Assembly: GCF_004134775.1 (NCBI RefSeq)
Contig: NZ_SDOZ01000003.1
Coordinates: 1-49,085 of the forward strand
Direction of reading: 5' to 3'
DNA length: 49,085 nucleotides
DNA from: Candidatus Borkfalkia ceftriaxoniphila
GTDB lineage: Bacteria > Bacillota > Clostridia > Christensenellales > Borkfalkiaceae
In this document: positions 1 through 7,539 of the stretch, piece after piece
Layout of the letters: every line of letters begins with the position of its first letter
Position numbering within the stretch: position 1 is the first letter of the stretch
Position numbers and translations under genes: made by a program
The notes under the pieces: generated by a model
Seen by the model: only the letters and a program-made list of their open reading frames with translations
The model's database searches: none
Told to the model about the DNA's origin: nothing

Positions 1-490
1 ATTCGGTGATCTTATTCTCTTTTTCCGCCACTTCCCCGCGCAATTCTTCGATCTTTGCCTTTAATTCTTTGACAGTCGTCGATTCGACGTCGGTCGTTTG
101 CGTGAGTTCTTCCCGTTCCGTTTCTGTCAAATCCGCCAAAAGGCTGATTTTTGTGATACCGATTTTTCCAGTCAACTGGAAAAATTCATCGCCGAGCGTA
201 TCCAGTGCTTTTATGTACGTGTACGCTTGACTCTTTTTGATGCCGAGCGCGGTTTCCGTGTACTCTTCAAATGTAGAATAGCCACCCGCTTTGAACAGTT
301 TCTCATCGTTCATGCGTTTTAACCCCTTAGCCATCTGCAAAAGGTTTTCGCACGTTAACCTGCCGTACACCAATATTTCCGAATGCAATTCTAAATAGTT
401 CTTTTCCTTCCATAGTTCCAACGGAGTGCTCTGTTCCGCCGGTGTCGCTGCCATGCCTGCGTTCCCGCTCATTGCTGCCTTTGTGCTCAT
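1..490 (-). CDS. Element-borne DNA-binding-like protein, 5' part (runs off the left edge)
   Basis: The reverse strand is open from an ATG at 490 to the window edge, giving 163 residues without a stop. The visible protein starts MSTKAAMSGNAGMAATPAEQ. Its middle (about residues 75-105) has the look of a helix-turn-helix: GYSTFEEYTETALGIKKSQA. It then becomes a charged, coiled-coil-like stretch (KELKAKIEELRGEVAEKENK). A GGAGG site lies just upstream. The gene is the first on the leftward transcript from a perfect sigma-A promoter that is covered by operators of the divergent repressor, so it is probably an early regulatory or replication gene of the element. I do not recognise the family with certainty; similar central segments occur in phage and ICE proteins. 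The function is unknown and the C-terminus is missing. Confidence 0.7.
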   Translation of the reverse strand, partial: MSTKAAMSGNAGMAATPAEQSTPLELWKEKNYLELHSEILVYGRLTCENLLQMAKGLKRMNDEKLFKAGGYSTFEEYTETALGIKKSQAYTYIKALDTLGDEFFQLTGKIGITKISLLADLTETEREELTQTTDVESTTVKELKAKIEELRGEVAEKENKITE

Positions 491-512
491 CTCTTTTTTA
501 ACCTCCATGTTT

Positions 513-590
513 GAGCATTATTTGCTCTACTTGTTTTTATTATAAGAGTAATTTTTGCTCTTGTCAAGTACTATCGAGCATTTTTTGCTA
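513..590. promoter_or_regulatory. Three-operator control region of the element repressor
   Basis: Three copies of a 15-bp palindrome GAGCA-N5-TGCTC lie between the divergent genes: 513-527 (perfect), 546-560 (GAGTA left arm) and 576-590 (TGCTA right arm). Centre-to-centre spacings are about 33 and 30 bp, roughly three helical turns. The middle copy fills the spacer between the -35 and -10 of the leftward promoter. The right copy overlaps the rightward extended -10. A further half site GAGCA (616-620) lies in the repressor ribosome binding site. The arrangement resembles a phage or ICE immunity switch. That the neighbouring repressor binds here is an inference from position. Confidence 0.75.
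539..567 (-). promoter_or_regulatory. Leftward element promoter, consensus sigma-A
   Basis: On the reverse strand TTGACA (567-562) is followed by a 17-bp spacer and TATAAT (544-539), a perfect match to the vegetative consensus. It drives the gene leaving the left edge. An operator palindrome occupies exactly the spacer, so binding there should block RNA polymerase. Confidence 0.85.
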
Positions 591-594
591 TAAT
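586..594 (+). promoter_or_regulatory. Rightward repressor promoter (extended -10)
   Basis: TGCTATAAT is an extended -10 element. No good -35 sits at 16-18 bp. It overlaps the right operator (576-590), which suggests that the repressor controls its own synthesis. The start codon of the repressor is about 30 bp downstream. Confidence 0.55.
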
Positions 595-624
595 TTACAC
601 AAAAGAGTAAAGGAGGAGCAAATT

Positions 625-1023
625 ATGCCATTTAAAGACATCATAAAAGGTTTAAGAACTGAAAATAATTTATCTCAGTTACAATTAGCAAAAAATTTAA
701 ACTTAGAACGATATATCGTTAGCAACTGGGAACAAGGCAGAAATGAGCCAAGTATCGAGGATCTCATTATGCTTTCCAAATATTTCGGAGTTACAATAGA
801 TTATCTCGCTGGATTAGAAACAATAGGCGATTTTAATCGAAGAAATGATTTTCAGCATCAAGAAAACCGGCAGCCACTTAGACTGCCGACCAATGATCTG
901 AATTTGACCGATGAGGAGACGGAGATGATCAAGCGCTATCGAATACTCCATCCCGAAATGCAAAAGTTTTTCTATGATTCGATTTTGCGACTCACGAAAC
1001 CGAGAACATTAGATAACATATAA
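625..1023 (+). CDS. Cro/CI-family (XRE) helix-turn-helix repressor
   Basis: The protein has 132 residues. The start is the ATG at 625, preceded by AAAGGAGGAGC; upstream in-frame starts have no ribosome site. Residues 3-63 form a classical XRE domain: DIIKGLRTENNLSQLQLAKN with the recognition helix around LERYIVSNWEQGRNEPS, followed by LIMLSKYFGVTIDYLAG. The C-terminal half (LTDEETEMIKRYRILHPEMQ) is short and helical, as in many ICE and prophage regulators, with no visible peptidase domain. It lies between a divergent operator region and the integrase, so it is most likely the element's maintenance repressor. The codon choice is AT-rich compared with the chromosomal genes to the right. Confidence 0.9.
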   Translation: MPFKDIIKGLRTENNLSQLQLAKNLNLERYIVSNWEQGRNEPSIEDLIMLSKYFGVTIDYLAGLETIGDFNRRNDFQHQENRQPLRLPTNDLNLTDEETEMIKRYRILHPEMQKFFYDSILRLTKPRTLDNI

Positions 1024-1131
1024 GTTGGAAATTTTTGGTAATTTTGGTATTATTTACATATCTACTTTTTTTCATTTTCATTCAACTTTAAAATAGTATC
1101 CTAAGTATAACTTTATACGGGAGGATGAATG

Positions 1132-2409
1132 ATGACTAAAAAGTACGATATTTTTGAATTTGATGTACAAAAGTTGACTCAAACCGTTCTGACATTAAAA
1201 CAAACGGCTTTCGAATTCCATCAATCCATGAACGGCTTATTAGGCGGCATTTTAGATATTGTTCGAGATATTTATGATGCAGCCGAAGAAAAACAAAGAG
1301 CACAAAAATTGGAACCATTTCCGTCTCTACCCAAATTAGAGATAAGCTCAAATAACAACAATATTAAAATCAGCGACGTTTTTTCAGAAAAGGAGTTAAA
1401 CGATATGCCTTTTTTAAAAGACGGAAAACCGCGCAAACGCGATGATGGAGTTTGGGAGATCCGATATCGTCGCAATGGTTACAATGAATCTTTTTCCTCA
1501 AAAAACTTAAATATCGCAAAAGAGAAATTTAAAAGATTTATTTTTGACTTAAAAAAACAACCCCGACAAGGTTCAAAAAAGAACTTTGCCGAGATTGCTG
1601 AAATTTATTTATATAAAGTGAAAAAGCCGCTTTTGCATGAAGATAGTTTTAAAAACAACCTGGTTACATATCGCAACCATATCTTAAATCATTTCGGCGG
1701 TAAACCGATCGATAAAATTACACCGCTCGATATTCAAAACGTAGTCAACGATTTGTATGAACAGGGTAAGACCCGCACTATCGAAGAAGTATCTACACTC
1801 CTGCGCGGCATATTTTCTTTTGCTATTTCCAATAAGTACTTAAAAGAAAGCCCCCTTTCCGCAGTTCTTATCCCTAAGCATCAAAGGGAGTCCGGTTTGG
1901 CGTTGACTAAACAAGAAGAATTAGAGTTGGTTGAAAAACTGCGAAACCACAGTTTTGAAAAAATTTATTTGTTTATGCTTTATTCTGGTGTAAGAAGAAC
2001 CGAAGCGCTTCATTTGAAATGGAAAGATATCGACTTAAAAAACAACACGGTTACTTGCTACTGCGCTAAGGTTAAAAACTTAAAAAAGGGCCAAATCGTT
2101 ACTCGAAAATTTCCTATTTTCCCAAAATTGAGAATGCTTTTATTGACTATGGACTGCGGTGCACCCGAAAGTTTCCTGTTCGAATTCGCCGAAAGTTCCG
2201 TAACGAATACGATTAAAAAATTTCTTCCAAAGCATAAAGCCCACGATCTGCGCCATACTTTTGTCACGCGTGCGCGCGAGTGCGGAATCGAGCGCGATCT
2301 GGTCAGTTTATGGGTTGGGCACAGTTTGGGAAACAACGTCACCGCAAGCGTCTATACCCACTTTTCAGAAGAGTACCAACAAGCGGAAGCCCTCAAACTC
2401 AACTATTGA
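1132..2409 (+). CDS. int: Site-specific tyrosine recombinase (integrase)
   Basis: The protein has 425 residues. The ATG at 1132 is preferred because GGGAGG lies 7 bp upstream; the adjacent ATG at 1129 is too close. Residues 94-140 resemble an arm-type DNA-binding domain (DGVWEIRYRRNGYNESFSSK), residues about 150-245 are the core-binding domain, and the catalytic domain follows. Catalytic residues are visible: Arg288 (SGVRRTEAL), His371 and Arg374 (HDLRHTF), His397 (GHSLGN) and the nucleophile Tyr408 (VYTHF). The first 90 residues are an extra N-terminal segment of unknown role. The gene ends about 100 bp from the 3' end of a tRNA-Leu gene, the usual arrangement for elements integrated into tRNA genes. 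A small inverted repeat (GTATAA-CT-TTATAC, 1105-1118) lies just before the ribosome site. Confidence 0.95.
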   Translation: MTKKYDIFEFDVQKLTQTVLTLKQTAFEFHQSMNGLLGGILDIVRDIYDAAEEKQRAQKLEPFPSLPKLEISSNNNNIKISDVFSEKELNDMPFLKDGKPRKRDDGVWEIRYRRNGYNESFSSKNLNIAKEKFKRFIFDLKKQPRQGSKKNFAEIAEIYLYKVKKPLLHEDSFKNNLVTYRNHILNHFGGKPIDKITPLDIQNVVNDLYEQGKTRTIEEVSTLLRGIFSFAISNKYLKESPLSAVLIPKHQRESGLALTKQEELELVEKLRNHSFEKIYLFMLYSGVRRTEALHLKWKDIDLKNNTVTCYCAKVKNLKKGQIVTRKFPIFPKLRMLLLTMDCGAPESFLFEFAESSVTNTIKKFLPKHKAHDLRHTFVTRARECGIERDLVSLWVGHSLGNNVTASVYTHFSEEYQQAEALKLNY

Positions 2410-2465
2410 TTTACTCCCCAAATCACTCCCCAAAAAAACAGGAAAAAAACAATTTCTATACATAA

Positions 2466-2506
2466 ATATAGTGGGTATCGCTATGCAATACCCACTATAT
2501 ATTGTG
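2466..2506 (+). terminator. Hairpin after the integrase (terminator or att-associated repeat)
   Basis: Perfect 13-bp arms ATATAGTGGGTAT (2466-2478) and its complement (2488-2500) enclose a 9-nt loop, followed by ATTGTGTTTTT. It can serve as terminator of the integrase gene. Its position between int and the tRNA 3' end means it also lies in the expected attachment region. Confidence 0.55.
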
Positions 2507-2510
2507 TTTT

Positions 2511-2560
2511 TGGTGCGAGTGACAGGACTTGAACCTGCATGGAGTCGCCTCCACTAGAAC
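2511..2560. other. Probable attachment site (tRNA 3' half)
   Basis: Integrases next to tRNA genes normally recombine within the anticodon-to-3'-end part and restore the tRNA by carrying the same sequence. The element lies at lower coordinates, so the duplicate should be found beyond the left edge. The exact core cannot be defined from one end. Confidence 0.5.
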
Positions 2561-2597
2561 CTGAATCTAGCGCGTCTGCCAATTTCACCACACTCGC
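2511..2597 (-). tRNA. tRNA-Leu (anticodon CAG)
   Basis: The reverse strand gives an 87-nt class II tRNA with encoded CCA (2513-2511). The acceptor stem GCGAGTG pairs with CACTCGC, the discriminator base is A, the D-loop region is GTGAAATTGGCAGACGCGC, and the anticodon stem CTAGA/TCTAG holds a loop TTCAGGT with anticodon CAG at 2563-2561. The long variable arm is typical of leucine tRNAs. The T-arm contains GGTTCAAGTCC. The gene follows peptidase E on the same strand by about 30 bp. Its 3' end faces the integrase, so it is the probable attB target. Confidence 0.95.
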
Positions 2598-2602
2598 ATA
2601 TG

Positions 2603-2623
2603 CTTTTGCCCAAAAGGCAAAAG
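2603..2623. other. Small hairpin between peptidase E and the tRNA
   Basis: Eight-bp arms CTTTTGCC and GGCAAAAG with a 5-nt loop lie between the stop codon of the peptidase gene and the tRNA 5' end. No T-run follows on the leftward strand, so it may be a processing hairpin rather than a terminator. Confidence 0.3.
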
Positions 2624-2625
2624 AT

Positions 2626-3321
2626 TTATTCGATTATTGTTTTAACCAAGGCGCCGTTTTCAACACGAATCCGATATGCGTTTCCGCCTGCGGAAATACT
2701 TTTTTGGATTTTACCGTTGGTTATTTCGATCGCGCTGTTGTCCTCCAACCCGATCGCAGCTATATTATTATATAGCAAAATTTTATCAAAGTCAAGCACT
2801 CTGAGGTTATAATGCGGAGAAATATTTTCTTTGATCCAACCCAACCCTTTGTGCATCGCATAAGGCTGTCCGCCGACGACACTTGCAGAGTCGGTGTAGA
2901 TATTGTCGAACCAACAGATCGCCCCGGCGGACAATCCGCACACGACCGTACCGCTTTCGTATGCCTCTTCTATGAGTTCCAGCATTCCGCTCTTTTTCCA
3001 GTGTTCAAGCATGAACACCGTATCACCCCCGCCAACGTAAATGAAATCCGCTTTTTTGAATTTTTCACGAATCTTATCTAAACTCATTTCATTGTAAACG
3101 GTCAGCGCCACGTCCGCCTTGATATCGAAAACGGACGTATAGGTTTTACGGAAACTATTGAAATACGGCATGGAATCGTGGCTCGCCGTGGGAATGAACA
3201 GCCCGTAGGCGCGCTCCGCTTTCGCGCGCGATTTGGCGAGATCGGCGATATATCCGTCGATCTTCAAGGTGGTCTTTGTTTTTAGTTCGCCGCCACCGAT
3301 TGCGATGATCGTCTTATCCAT
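2626..3321 (-). CDS. Peptidase E-like serine peptidase (family S51)
   Basis: The protein has 231 residues, the usual size of S51 dipeptidases, which remove N-terminal Asp from Asp-X dipeptides in the cytoplasm. The chosen start ATG at 3321 overlaps the stop of the upstream gene (TGATG), implying translational coupling. The nucleophile elbow GLSAG places the catalytic Ser at 131. Upstream YVGGGDTVFML and downstream SPHYNLRV match the conserved Gly-rich and His-containing segments of the family. The N-terminus MDKTIIAIGGGEL is also typical. Substrate preference cannot be judged; distant relatives include cyanophycinase. It is the last protein gene of the mscS cluster before tRNA-Leu. Confidence 0.85.
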   Translation of the reverse strand: MDKTIIAIGGGELKTKTTLKIDGYIADLAKSRAKAERAYGLFIPTASHDSMPYFNSFRKTYTSVFDIKADVALTVYNEMSLDKIREKFKKADFIYVGGGDTVFMLEHWKKSGMLELIEEAYESGTVVCGLSAGAICWFDNIYTDSASVVGGQPYAMHKGLGWIKENISPHYNLRVLDFDKILLYNNIAAIGLEDNSAIEITNGKIQKSISAGGNAYRIRVENGALVKTIIE

Positions 3322-3785
3322 CAGTTTCCTTTCAGTGCTTTTCCTCTGTCCATAATGCCTTCCATCGTCGAAATGCAATCTTGCAGCGACGCCCTCGCTT
3401 TTATAAAATCCTCTATGTGATAGTTGGACTTTTTCTCGAATTTATAAGACGCGATATAGCCTCGCGCATTTTCCAGATTGATACGGATCTTATCGTACGT
3501 TGTATCCCGTTCGCGCTCAGCCGCCTCGGATACATAAATGACCGCCGTATCAATACGGTAAACGATATTGGTAACTTGTCTGAACATTTTATAGTAATCT
3601 GTGTTACCCGTATCGATCTGCTTGATGAGCGCATCGAATTTTTCCACGATATTGGAAAGTTTTTGCTTGATCTCTGAATTTGCGGGCGTCTTGGACTTTT
3701 TGCGGATGATGCCGAGCACGATCAGGCCGATTACGATGATGGCGCCGTAAAAAATATACGTGATGATCAATTCCGTCGTCGTCAT
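3321..3785 (-). CDS. Small single-pass membrane protein, unknown
   Basis: The protein has 154 residues. An N-terminal hydrophobic helix (about residues 7-27, IITYIFYGAIIVIGLIVLGI) is followed by a basic stop-transfer RKKSK, then a soluble, mostly helical cytoplasmic part rich in charged residues. I recognise no catalytic motif. The start overlaps the stop of mscS by 4 bp (ATGA), and its own stop overlaps the start of the peptidase gene, so the three proteins are translationally coupled. An accessory role near the mechanosensitive channel is only a guess from context. Confidence 0.75.
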   Translation of the reverse strand: MTTTELIITYIFYGAIIVIGLIVLGIIRKKSKTPANSEIKQKLSNIVEKFDALIKQIDTGNTDYYKMFRQVTNIVYRIDTAVIYVSEAAERERDTTYDKIRINLENARGYIASYKFEKKSNYHIEDFIKARASLQDCISTMEGIMDRGKALKGN

Positions 3786-4624
3786 TGCGCGTTCGCCTCC
3801 TTTTCCTCATCTCTTTGCAGGTGTACGTCGAGTTGATTGAACGGTATCTCGATTCCCTTTTCTCGAAGGTTATTAAAAATCATTTCGAACAGAGATGCGC
3901 GCGTATCCCAATATTTTTCGTTGGGCGTCCAGGCTCGCGCCTTGAACTTGAGGGCGCTGTCCCCGTACCCGTCGAGAACGACCGCGGGCGCGGGCGTCTT
4001 GACGACGTCCTGATGAGAGTTCAACGTCGAAAGCAAAATTTCTTTGACCTCGGAAAGTTCCGCGCTGTACGGAATGGGAACTTCGATGACCACGCGGCGC
4101 AGCGACATCGTGCTATAATTGATGAGCGTCGATCCCAGGATCTGATTATTCGGAAGAAGAATTTCTTCATTATTATAAGTAACGATCTTTGTATTGAACA
4201 ACCTGATATCCTGCACAAGTCCGTCTTTGCCGTTGATCTCTACGTAATCGCCTTTTTTAAAGGGTTTGGTAAATATAATGATAATGCCGTTCGCAAGGCT
4301 TGCCAGGCTGTCCTGCAAAGCGAGTGCGACGGCGAGCGCGATCGCGGAAAACGCAGCGATGATGCCCGCGGTAGAAAAGCCGAGCGCACTGACGACGACG
4401 ATCACGAGCGCGATATATAAGACGACCGTCACGATGGAAATGATGAAAGTGGCGGCAGACTTGTCCAATCGGCTCTTCATAGTCGTACGCACCACGATGC
4501 TGCGCACGATCTTCAGAATGATCAGCCCTAAAATGAAAAACGCAATACAGCGCACGATCGTCAAAGCGCCGTTCTGGAAAAAGTTGATAAAGAAATTTTT
4601 GATCGTTTCCCAAATCTCGTTCAT
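3782..4624 (-). CDS. mscS: Small-conductance mechanosensitive channel (MscS family)
   Basis: The protein has 280 residues, close to the 286 of E. coli MscS. Three hydrophobic segments occupy roughly residues 15-40, 60-85 and 88-112. The third is the Ala/Gly-rich pore helix (AFSAIALAVALALQDSLASL) and ends in NGIIIIFTKPFKKGDYVEIN, the start of the beta domain. The motif LLPNNQILGSTLINYS is characteristic. The C-terminal alpha/beta part forms the cytoplasmic cage. The channel opens on hypo-osmotic shock to release solutes. It lies 4 bp downstream of the amidohydrolase gene and is coupled to the following small membrane protein. Confidence 0.95.
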   Translation of the reverse strand: MNEIWETIKNFFINFFQNGALTIVRCIAFFILGLIILKIVRSIVVRTTMKSRLDKSAATFIISIVTVVLYIALVIVVVSALGFSTAGIIAAFSAIALAVALALQDSLASLANGIIIIFTKPFKKGDYVEINGKDGLVQDIRLFNTKIVTYNNEEILLPNNQILGSTLINYSTMSLRRVVIEVPIPYSAELSEVKEILLSTLNSHQDVVKTPAPAVVLDGYGDSALKFKARAWTPNEKYWDTRASLFEMIFNNLREKGIEIPFNQLDVHLQRDEEKEANAQ

Positions 4625-4627
4625 TGT

Positions 4628-5920
4628 TTACTCCTTAAATCCCGCTTCATGCAATAACCTGTCTCGGCGGTGTTCCGCTTCGCGGTAAATGGTCGAAATT
4701 TCTTCCCCGATATCGTACTTTCCGTTTTCGTAAACGATTTTCCCGCCCGCGACGGTCATGAGAACGTTGGAAGAATCCGCACTGTATACGAGATTCTTTT
4801 TTACGTCGGAAAGTGGCCGCATATTGGGCGCGGCTAGATCGATAAGTATAATATCGGCAAAATTACCTGTTTTTAAAACTCCGCCGCGAAATCCGAGCGC
4901 CTCATAGCCGTTCACGGTCGCGGCGGTCAGCGCTTCCTCCGCGCTGACTGCCGAAGCGTCCTTCATTGCTTCTTTTTGCAGGCAGGAAAACAAGTACATT
5001 TCACGGAACATCGAAGTCGCGTTGTTGCTCGCGGAGCCGTCCGTCCCGAGCGCCACTTTCATGCCCGATCTGAGCATGGAATAGACGGGCGCAACGCCCG
5101 AGGCAAGTTTTAAATTGCTTGCCGCATTGACGACGGGCACGACGCCGCATTGCTTTAAAAGCGCGAGATCGTCCTTATCGCAATAGGTACAATGCGCGGC
5201 AAGCCCTCCGTTTTCGAAAAAGCCCAATTTATGAAGATATTGCGGCGGGGTCAGACGATTGTGACGCACCGTACAGTCGCCCACTTCTTTGAGCGTTTCG
5301 GAAAGATGAATATACGTTTTCGAACCGTATTCAGCCGCAATATCCGATACGTCCGAGATCAAATTTTCTTCGCAGGTATATTCGGCGTGAAGGCCTATAA
5401 TATAGCGGACTCTGTCAGACATAGTACTATACAAATCCACGTGATCCCGTATAAACCGCAGATCTTTTTCATTGGATTCGCCGTTTATGCCGCCGCATAA
5501 AGCGACTGCCAGATTGGATTTTTTTGCCGCTTCATAAATCGTATCGGGATAGAAATACATATCGGCAAAACAAGTGATTCCGTTTCTCACAAATTCCGCG
5601 ATCTGTAGCAAAGTTCCCCAATAAACGTCATCTTCCGTCAGATGGTCTTCCATGGGAAATATGCGGTCGAACAGCCATTTTTCCAAAGGCAGATCGTCCG
5701 CTATGCCGCGAAACAAACTCATTGCCGCGTGCGAATGCGCGTTGCAAAAACCGCTCATCAAAAGATTTCCGTTACAGTCTATTTCGCGATCGGCAATAAA
5801 ACCTTCGTTTTTCTTTTTGCCGACATAGACGATATCGGCCCCGTCCGTACATAATTCCCCCTTGAAAATGTTTTGTTCGGGAGAGATCATGACGTTTGCA
5901 TTAAAAAATCTGTACTTCAT
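4628..5920 (-). CDS. mtaD: Amidohydrolase, MTA/SAH deaminase-like
   Basis: The protein has 430 residues. The start is the ATG at 5920, with GGAG just upstream; a longer reading from 5965 would translate the upp terminator and is rejected. Metal-binding and catalytic motifs of the cytosine/adenosine deaminase-like amidohydrolases are visible in order: CNAHSHAAMS, GLHAEYTCEE, HLSET, AAHCTYC and GTDGSASN. Members of this subgroup deaminate S-adenosylhomocysteine and 5'-methylthioadenosine; guanine or other aminohydrolase activity is possible. The N-terminal and C-terminal beta parts (GKIVYENGKYD) complete the composite fold. The gene carries one copy of the 19-bp intragenic repeat (5410-5428), read in its coding sense as peptide STMSD. 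Confidence 0.85.
   Translation of the reverse strand: MKYRFFNANVMISPEQNIFKGELCTDGADIVYVGKKKNEGFIADREIDCNGNLLMSGFCNAHSHAAMSLFRGIADDLPLEKWLFDRIFPMEDHLTEDDVYWGTLLQIAEFVRNGITCFADMYFYPDTIYEAAKKSNLAVALCGGINGESNEKDLRFIRDHVDLYSTMSDRVRYIIGLHAEYTCEENLISDVSDIAAEYGSKTYIHLSETLKEVGDCTVRHNRLTPPQYLHKLGFFENGGLAAHCTYCDKDDLALLKQCGVVPVVNAASNLKLASGVAPVYSMLRSGMKVALGTDGSASNNATSMFREMYLFSCLQKEAMKDASAVSAEEALTAATVNGYEALGFRGGVLKTGNFADIILIDLAAPNMRPLSDVKKNLVYSADSSNVLMTVAGGKIVYENGKYDIGEEISTIYREAEHRRDRLLHEAGFKE
5410..5428 (-). repeat. Copy 1 of a 19-bp intragenic repeat (in mtaD)
   Basis: Read on the plus strand CTCTGTCAGACATAGTACT matches the consensus TTATGTCAGACATAGTACT at 17 of 19 positions. It lies in the coding sense of the amidohydrolase as AGTACTATGTCTGACAG (STMSD). 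Its local GC is about 43%. Confidence 0.7.
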
Positions 5921-5931
5921 ATGGCTCCATA

Positions 5932-5962
5932 GAAAAATGCCGCTGCTTCGAATCAGCGGCAT
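5932..5962 (-). terminator. Intrinsic terminator after upp
   Basis: On the leftward strand ATGCCGCTG and CAGCGGCAT (5962-5954 and 5945-5937) form a 9-bp stem with an 8-nt loop, followed by TTTTCT. It lies 14 bp after the upp stop codon. The next gene begins only about 12 bp beyond, so it depends on readthrough or on antitermination. Confidence 0.8.
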
Positions 5963-5976
5963 CATGTTACGAAAAA

Positions 5977-6606
5977 TTATTTGGTTCCGAACAGTCGGTC
6001 GCCCGCATCGCCCAACCCGGGCACAATGTACGCGTGATCGTTGAGTTTTTCATCCATCGCCGCCACGAAGATATCCACGTCGGGATGCGCCGCCTGTAAA
6101 GCGTTCAGCCCCTGCGGCGCCGCGATCAGACAGCAGAATTTAATATTTTTACAGCCCCTGTCCTTCAAAAAACCGATGGCTGCGGCAGCGCTGCCGCCCG
6201 TCGCGAGCATAGGATCGACGACGATCAATGTCCGCTCGGTCGCATCTGCGGGGAGTTTGCAATAATATTCCACGGGTTTTAAAGTCTGCGGATCGCGGTA
6301 CAGCCCGATATGCCCGACTTTCGCGTTCGGCACGAGTTTCAGCATGCCGTTCACCATACCCAACCCCGCGCGGAGAATGGGAATGATGCCGAGACTGCGC
6401 CCTGATACTACTTTTGCCGTCGTTTTACAGATCGGCGTTTCCACTTCCACGTCTTCCAACGGAAGGTCCCTCGTGACCTCATACGCCATCAAAAGAGAAA
6501 TTTCCTCCGCCAGTTCCCTGAAATCTTTCGTGCTCGTGTTTTTATCGCGCAGCATCGTGACTTTATGCCGCACGAGCGGGTGCTCCATTAAGTAAACCTT
6601 GGACAT
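5977..6606 (-). CDS. upp: Uracil phosphoribosyltransferase
   Basis: The protein has 209 residues, the standard length. It converts uracil and PRPP to UMP in pyrimidine salvage. The N-terminus ([20 protein letters not shown]) and the segment [15 protein letters not shown] are family signatures. The PRPP-binding loop [16 protein letters not shown] and the C-terminal uracil-binding region ([16 protein letters not shown]) are intact. It follows rpiB by about 34 bp on the same strand and is closed by an intrinsic terminator. The rpiB-upp order next to tsaC and a low-MW phosphatase is common in Clostridia and Bacilli. Confidence 0.97.
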   Translation of the reverse strand: MSKVYLMEHPLVRHKVTMLRDKNTSTKDFRELAEEISLLMAYEVTRDLPLEDVEVETPICKTTAKVVSGRSLGIIPILRAGLGMVNGMLKLVPNAKVGHIGLYRDPQTLKPVEYYCKLPADATERTLIVVDPMLATGGSAAAAIGFLKDRGCKNIKFCCLIAAPQGLNALQAAHPDVDIFVAAMDEKLNDHAYIVPGLGDAGDRLFGTK

Positions 6607-6640
6607 ATTTTCAATTCTCCCTTTGTATAAATTTGAATTT

Positions 6641-7090
6641 CTATTTGAAATATTTATTTTCGATCGCCGTGATCTTATCGATACGTTTCTGATGGCGGCC
6701 GCCTTCGAAACCGGTGGTCAAAAAGGTTTCCAGAATTTCCAGCATCAACCCTTCGCCGATCACGCGCTGGCCGAACGCGAGCATATTCGCGTCGTTGTGC
6801 AGTCTCGTATATTTTGCGGAATAGGTATCGTGGCAGTGCGCACAGCGTATTCCCTTGACCTTATTCGCCGCAATCGAAACGCCGATGCCCGTACCGCAGA
6901 TCACTACGCCGCGATCGCACGTTCCGTTTGCAACGGCTTCCGCCGCGGGAAGCGCGAAATCGGGATAATCGCAGGAACACGCCTCGTTCGTACCGAAATC
7001 GACGACTTCATATCCGTGCGTATGCAGATAATCGACTGCCGTCCTCTTTAAGTCCAGACCGCCGTGGTCGCACGCTATCGCTATTTTCAT
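6641..7090 (-). CDS. rpiB: Ribose-5-phosphate isomerase B
   Basis: The protein has 149 residues. It interconverts ribose 5-phosphate and ribulose 5-phosphate in the pentose phosphate pathway. Family residues are present: the N-terminal DHGG (8-11), Cys65 in [15 protein letters not shown], and His98-Asn99 in [15 protein letters not shown] related RpiB/LacA/LacB activity on allose or galactose 6-phosphate cannot be excluded, but the context with upp and tsaC favours RpiB. It begins one base after the stop of the phosphatase gene, so the two are probably coupled. Confidence 0.95.
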   Translation of the reverse strand: MKIAIACDHGGLDLKRTAVDYLHTHGYEVVDFGTNEACSCDYPDFALPAAEAVANGTCDRGVVICGTGIGVSIAANKVKGIRCAHCHDTYSAKYTRLHNDANMLAFGQRVIGEGLMLEILETFLTTGFEGGRHQKRIDKITAIENKYFK

Positions 7091-7091
7091 A

Positions 7092-7532
7092 TCAAGCCTC
7101 CGTGAAAAATTTTTCGATGATTTTATCGACCGCTACGAGTAAAAGTTCGTAAGTCTTTTGGTATTCCTCCGCGCCCCGCCCGAACGGGTCCGGAATATCG
7201 AATCCCGCGACGTCCCGAATGGAATATACGTTGGAAAAACCGTTTAAAAGTTCTTTTTGTGCGTCCGTCATGCAGATGACGGCATACGCGTTTTCGATCA
7301 TTTTGTGATTGAGTTGGCGCGGATGGAATTTGGAAAAATCAATGCCGTGACAGGTAAGGCAGGCGGCGCTGTTCGGATGGATCTCCAGACTGTTCTCCGC
7401 AAAAATACCTGCAGATGCGGAATCCACGAATTTTATTTTCCGTCTTTTTATCTCTGCGCGCAGGATCGATTCCGCCATGGGACTGCGGCAAGTATTTCCC
7501 GTACATATAAATAATACTTTTCTTCTTTTCAT
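7092..7532 (-). CDS. Low-molecular-weight protein-tyrosine/arginine phosphatase
   Basis: The protein has 146 residues. The N-terminal P-loop FICTGNTCRSPMAES carries the C-X5-R-S signature (Cys10, Arg16, Ser17). A downstream DIPDPFGRG holds the general-acid Asp. Threonine in CTGNT is the feature that in B. subtilis YwlE goes with protein-arginine phosphatase activity, and YwlE lies in the same neighbourhood (tsaC/ywlC-ywlE-rpiB/ywlF). That makes arginine phosphatase the better guess, though no McsB kinase is seen here. The gene lies between tsaC and rpiB. Confidence 0.9.
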   Translation of the reverse strand: MKRRKVLFICTGNTCRSPMAESILRAEIKRRKIKFVDSASAGIFAENSLEIHPNSAACLTCHGIDFSKFHPRQLNHKMIENAYAVICMTDAQKELLNGFSNVYSIRDVAGFDIPDPFGRGAEEYQKTYELLLVAVDKIIEKFFTEA

Positions 7533-7539
7533 AGGCTGC

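Noticed and set aside
511..624. N-terminal extension of the XRE repressor
   Set aside because: It covers the operators and promoters, lacks a ribosome site, and the domain begins normally at the ATG at 625.
1132..2409. The integrase as the invertase for the hsdS switch
   Set aside because: It is 45 kb away, adjacent to its own tRNA target, and has the size and domain plan of an element integrase. A locus-specific recombinase would be expected next to hsdS, possibly outside the window.
5920..5965. Upstream start for the amidohydrolase (MMPLIRSSGI)
   Set aside because: This extension would translate through the upp terminator hairpin, and a ribosome site directly precedes the ATG at 5920.
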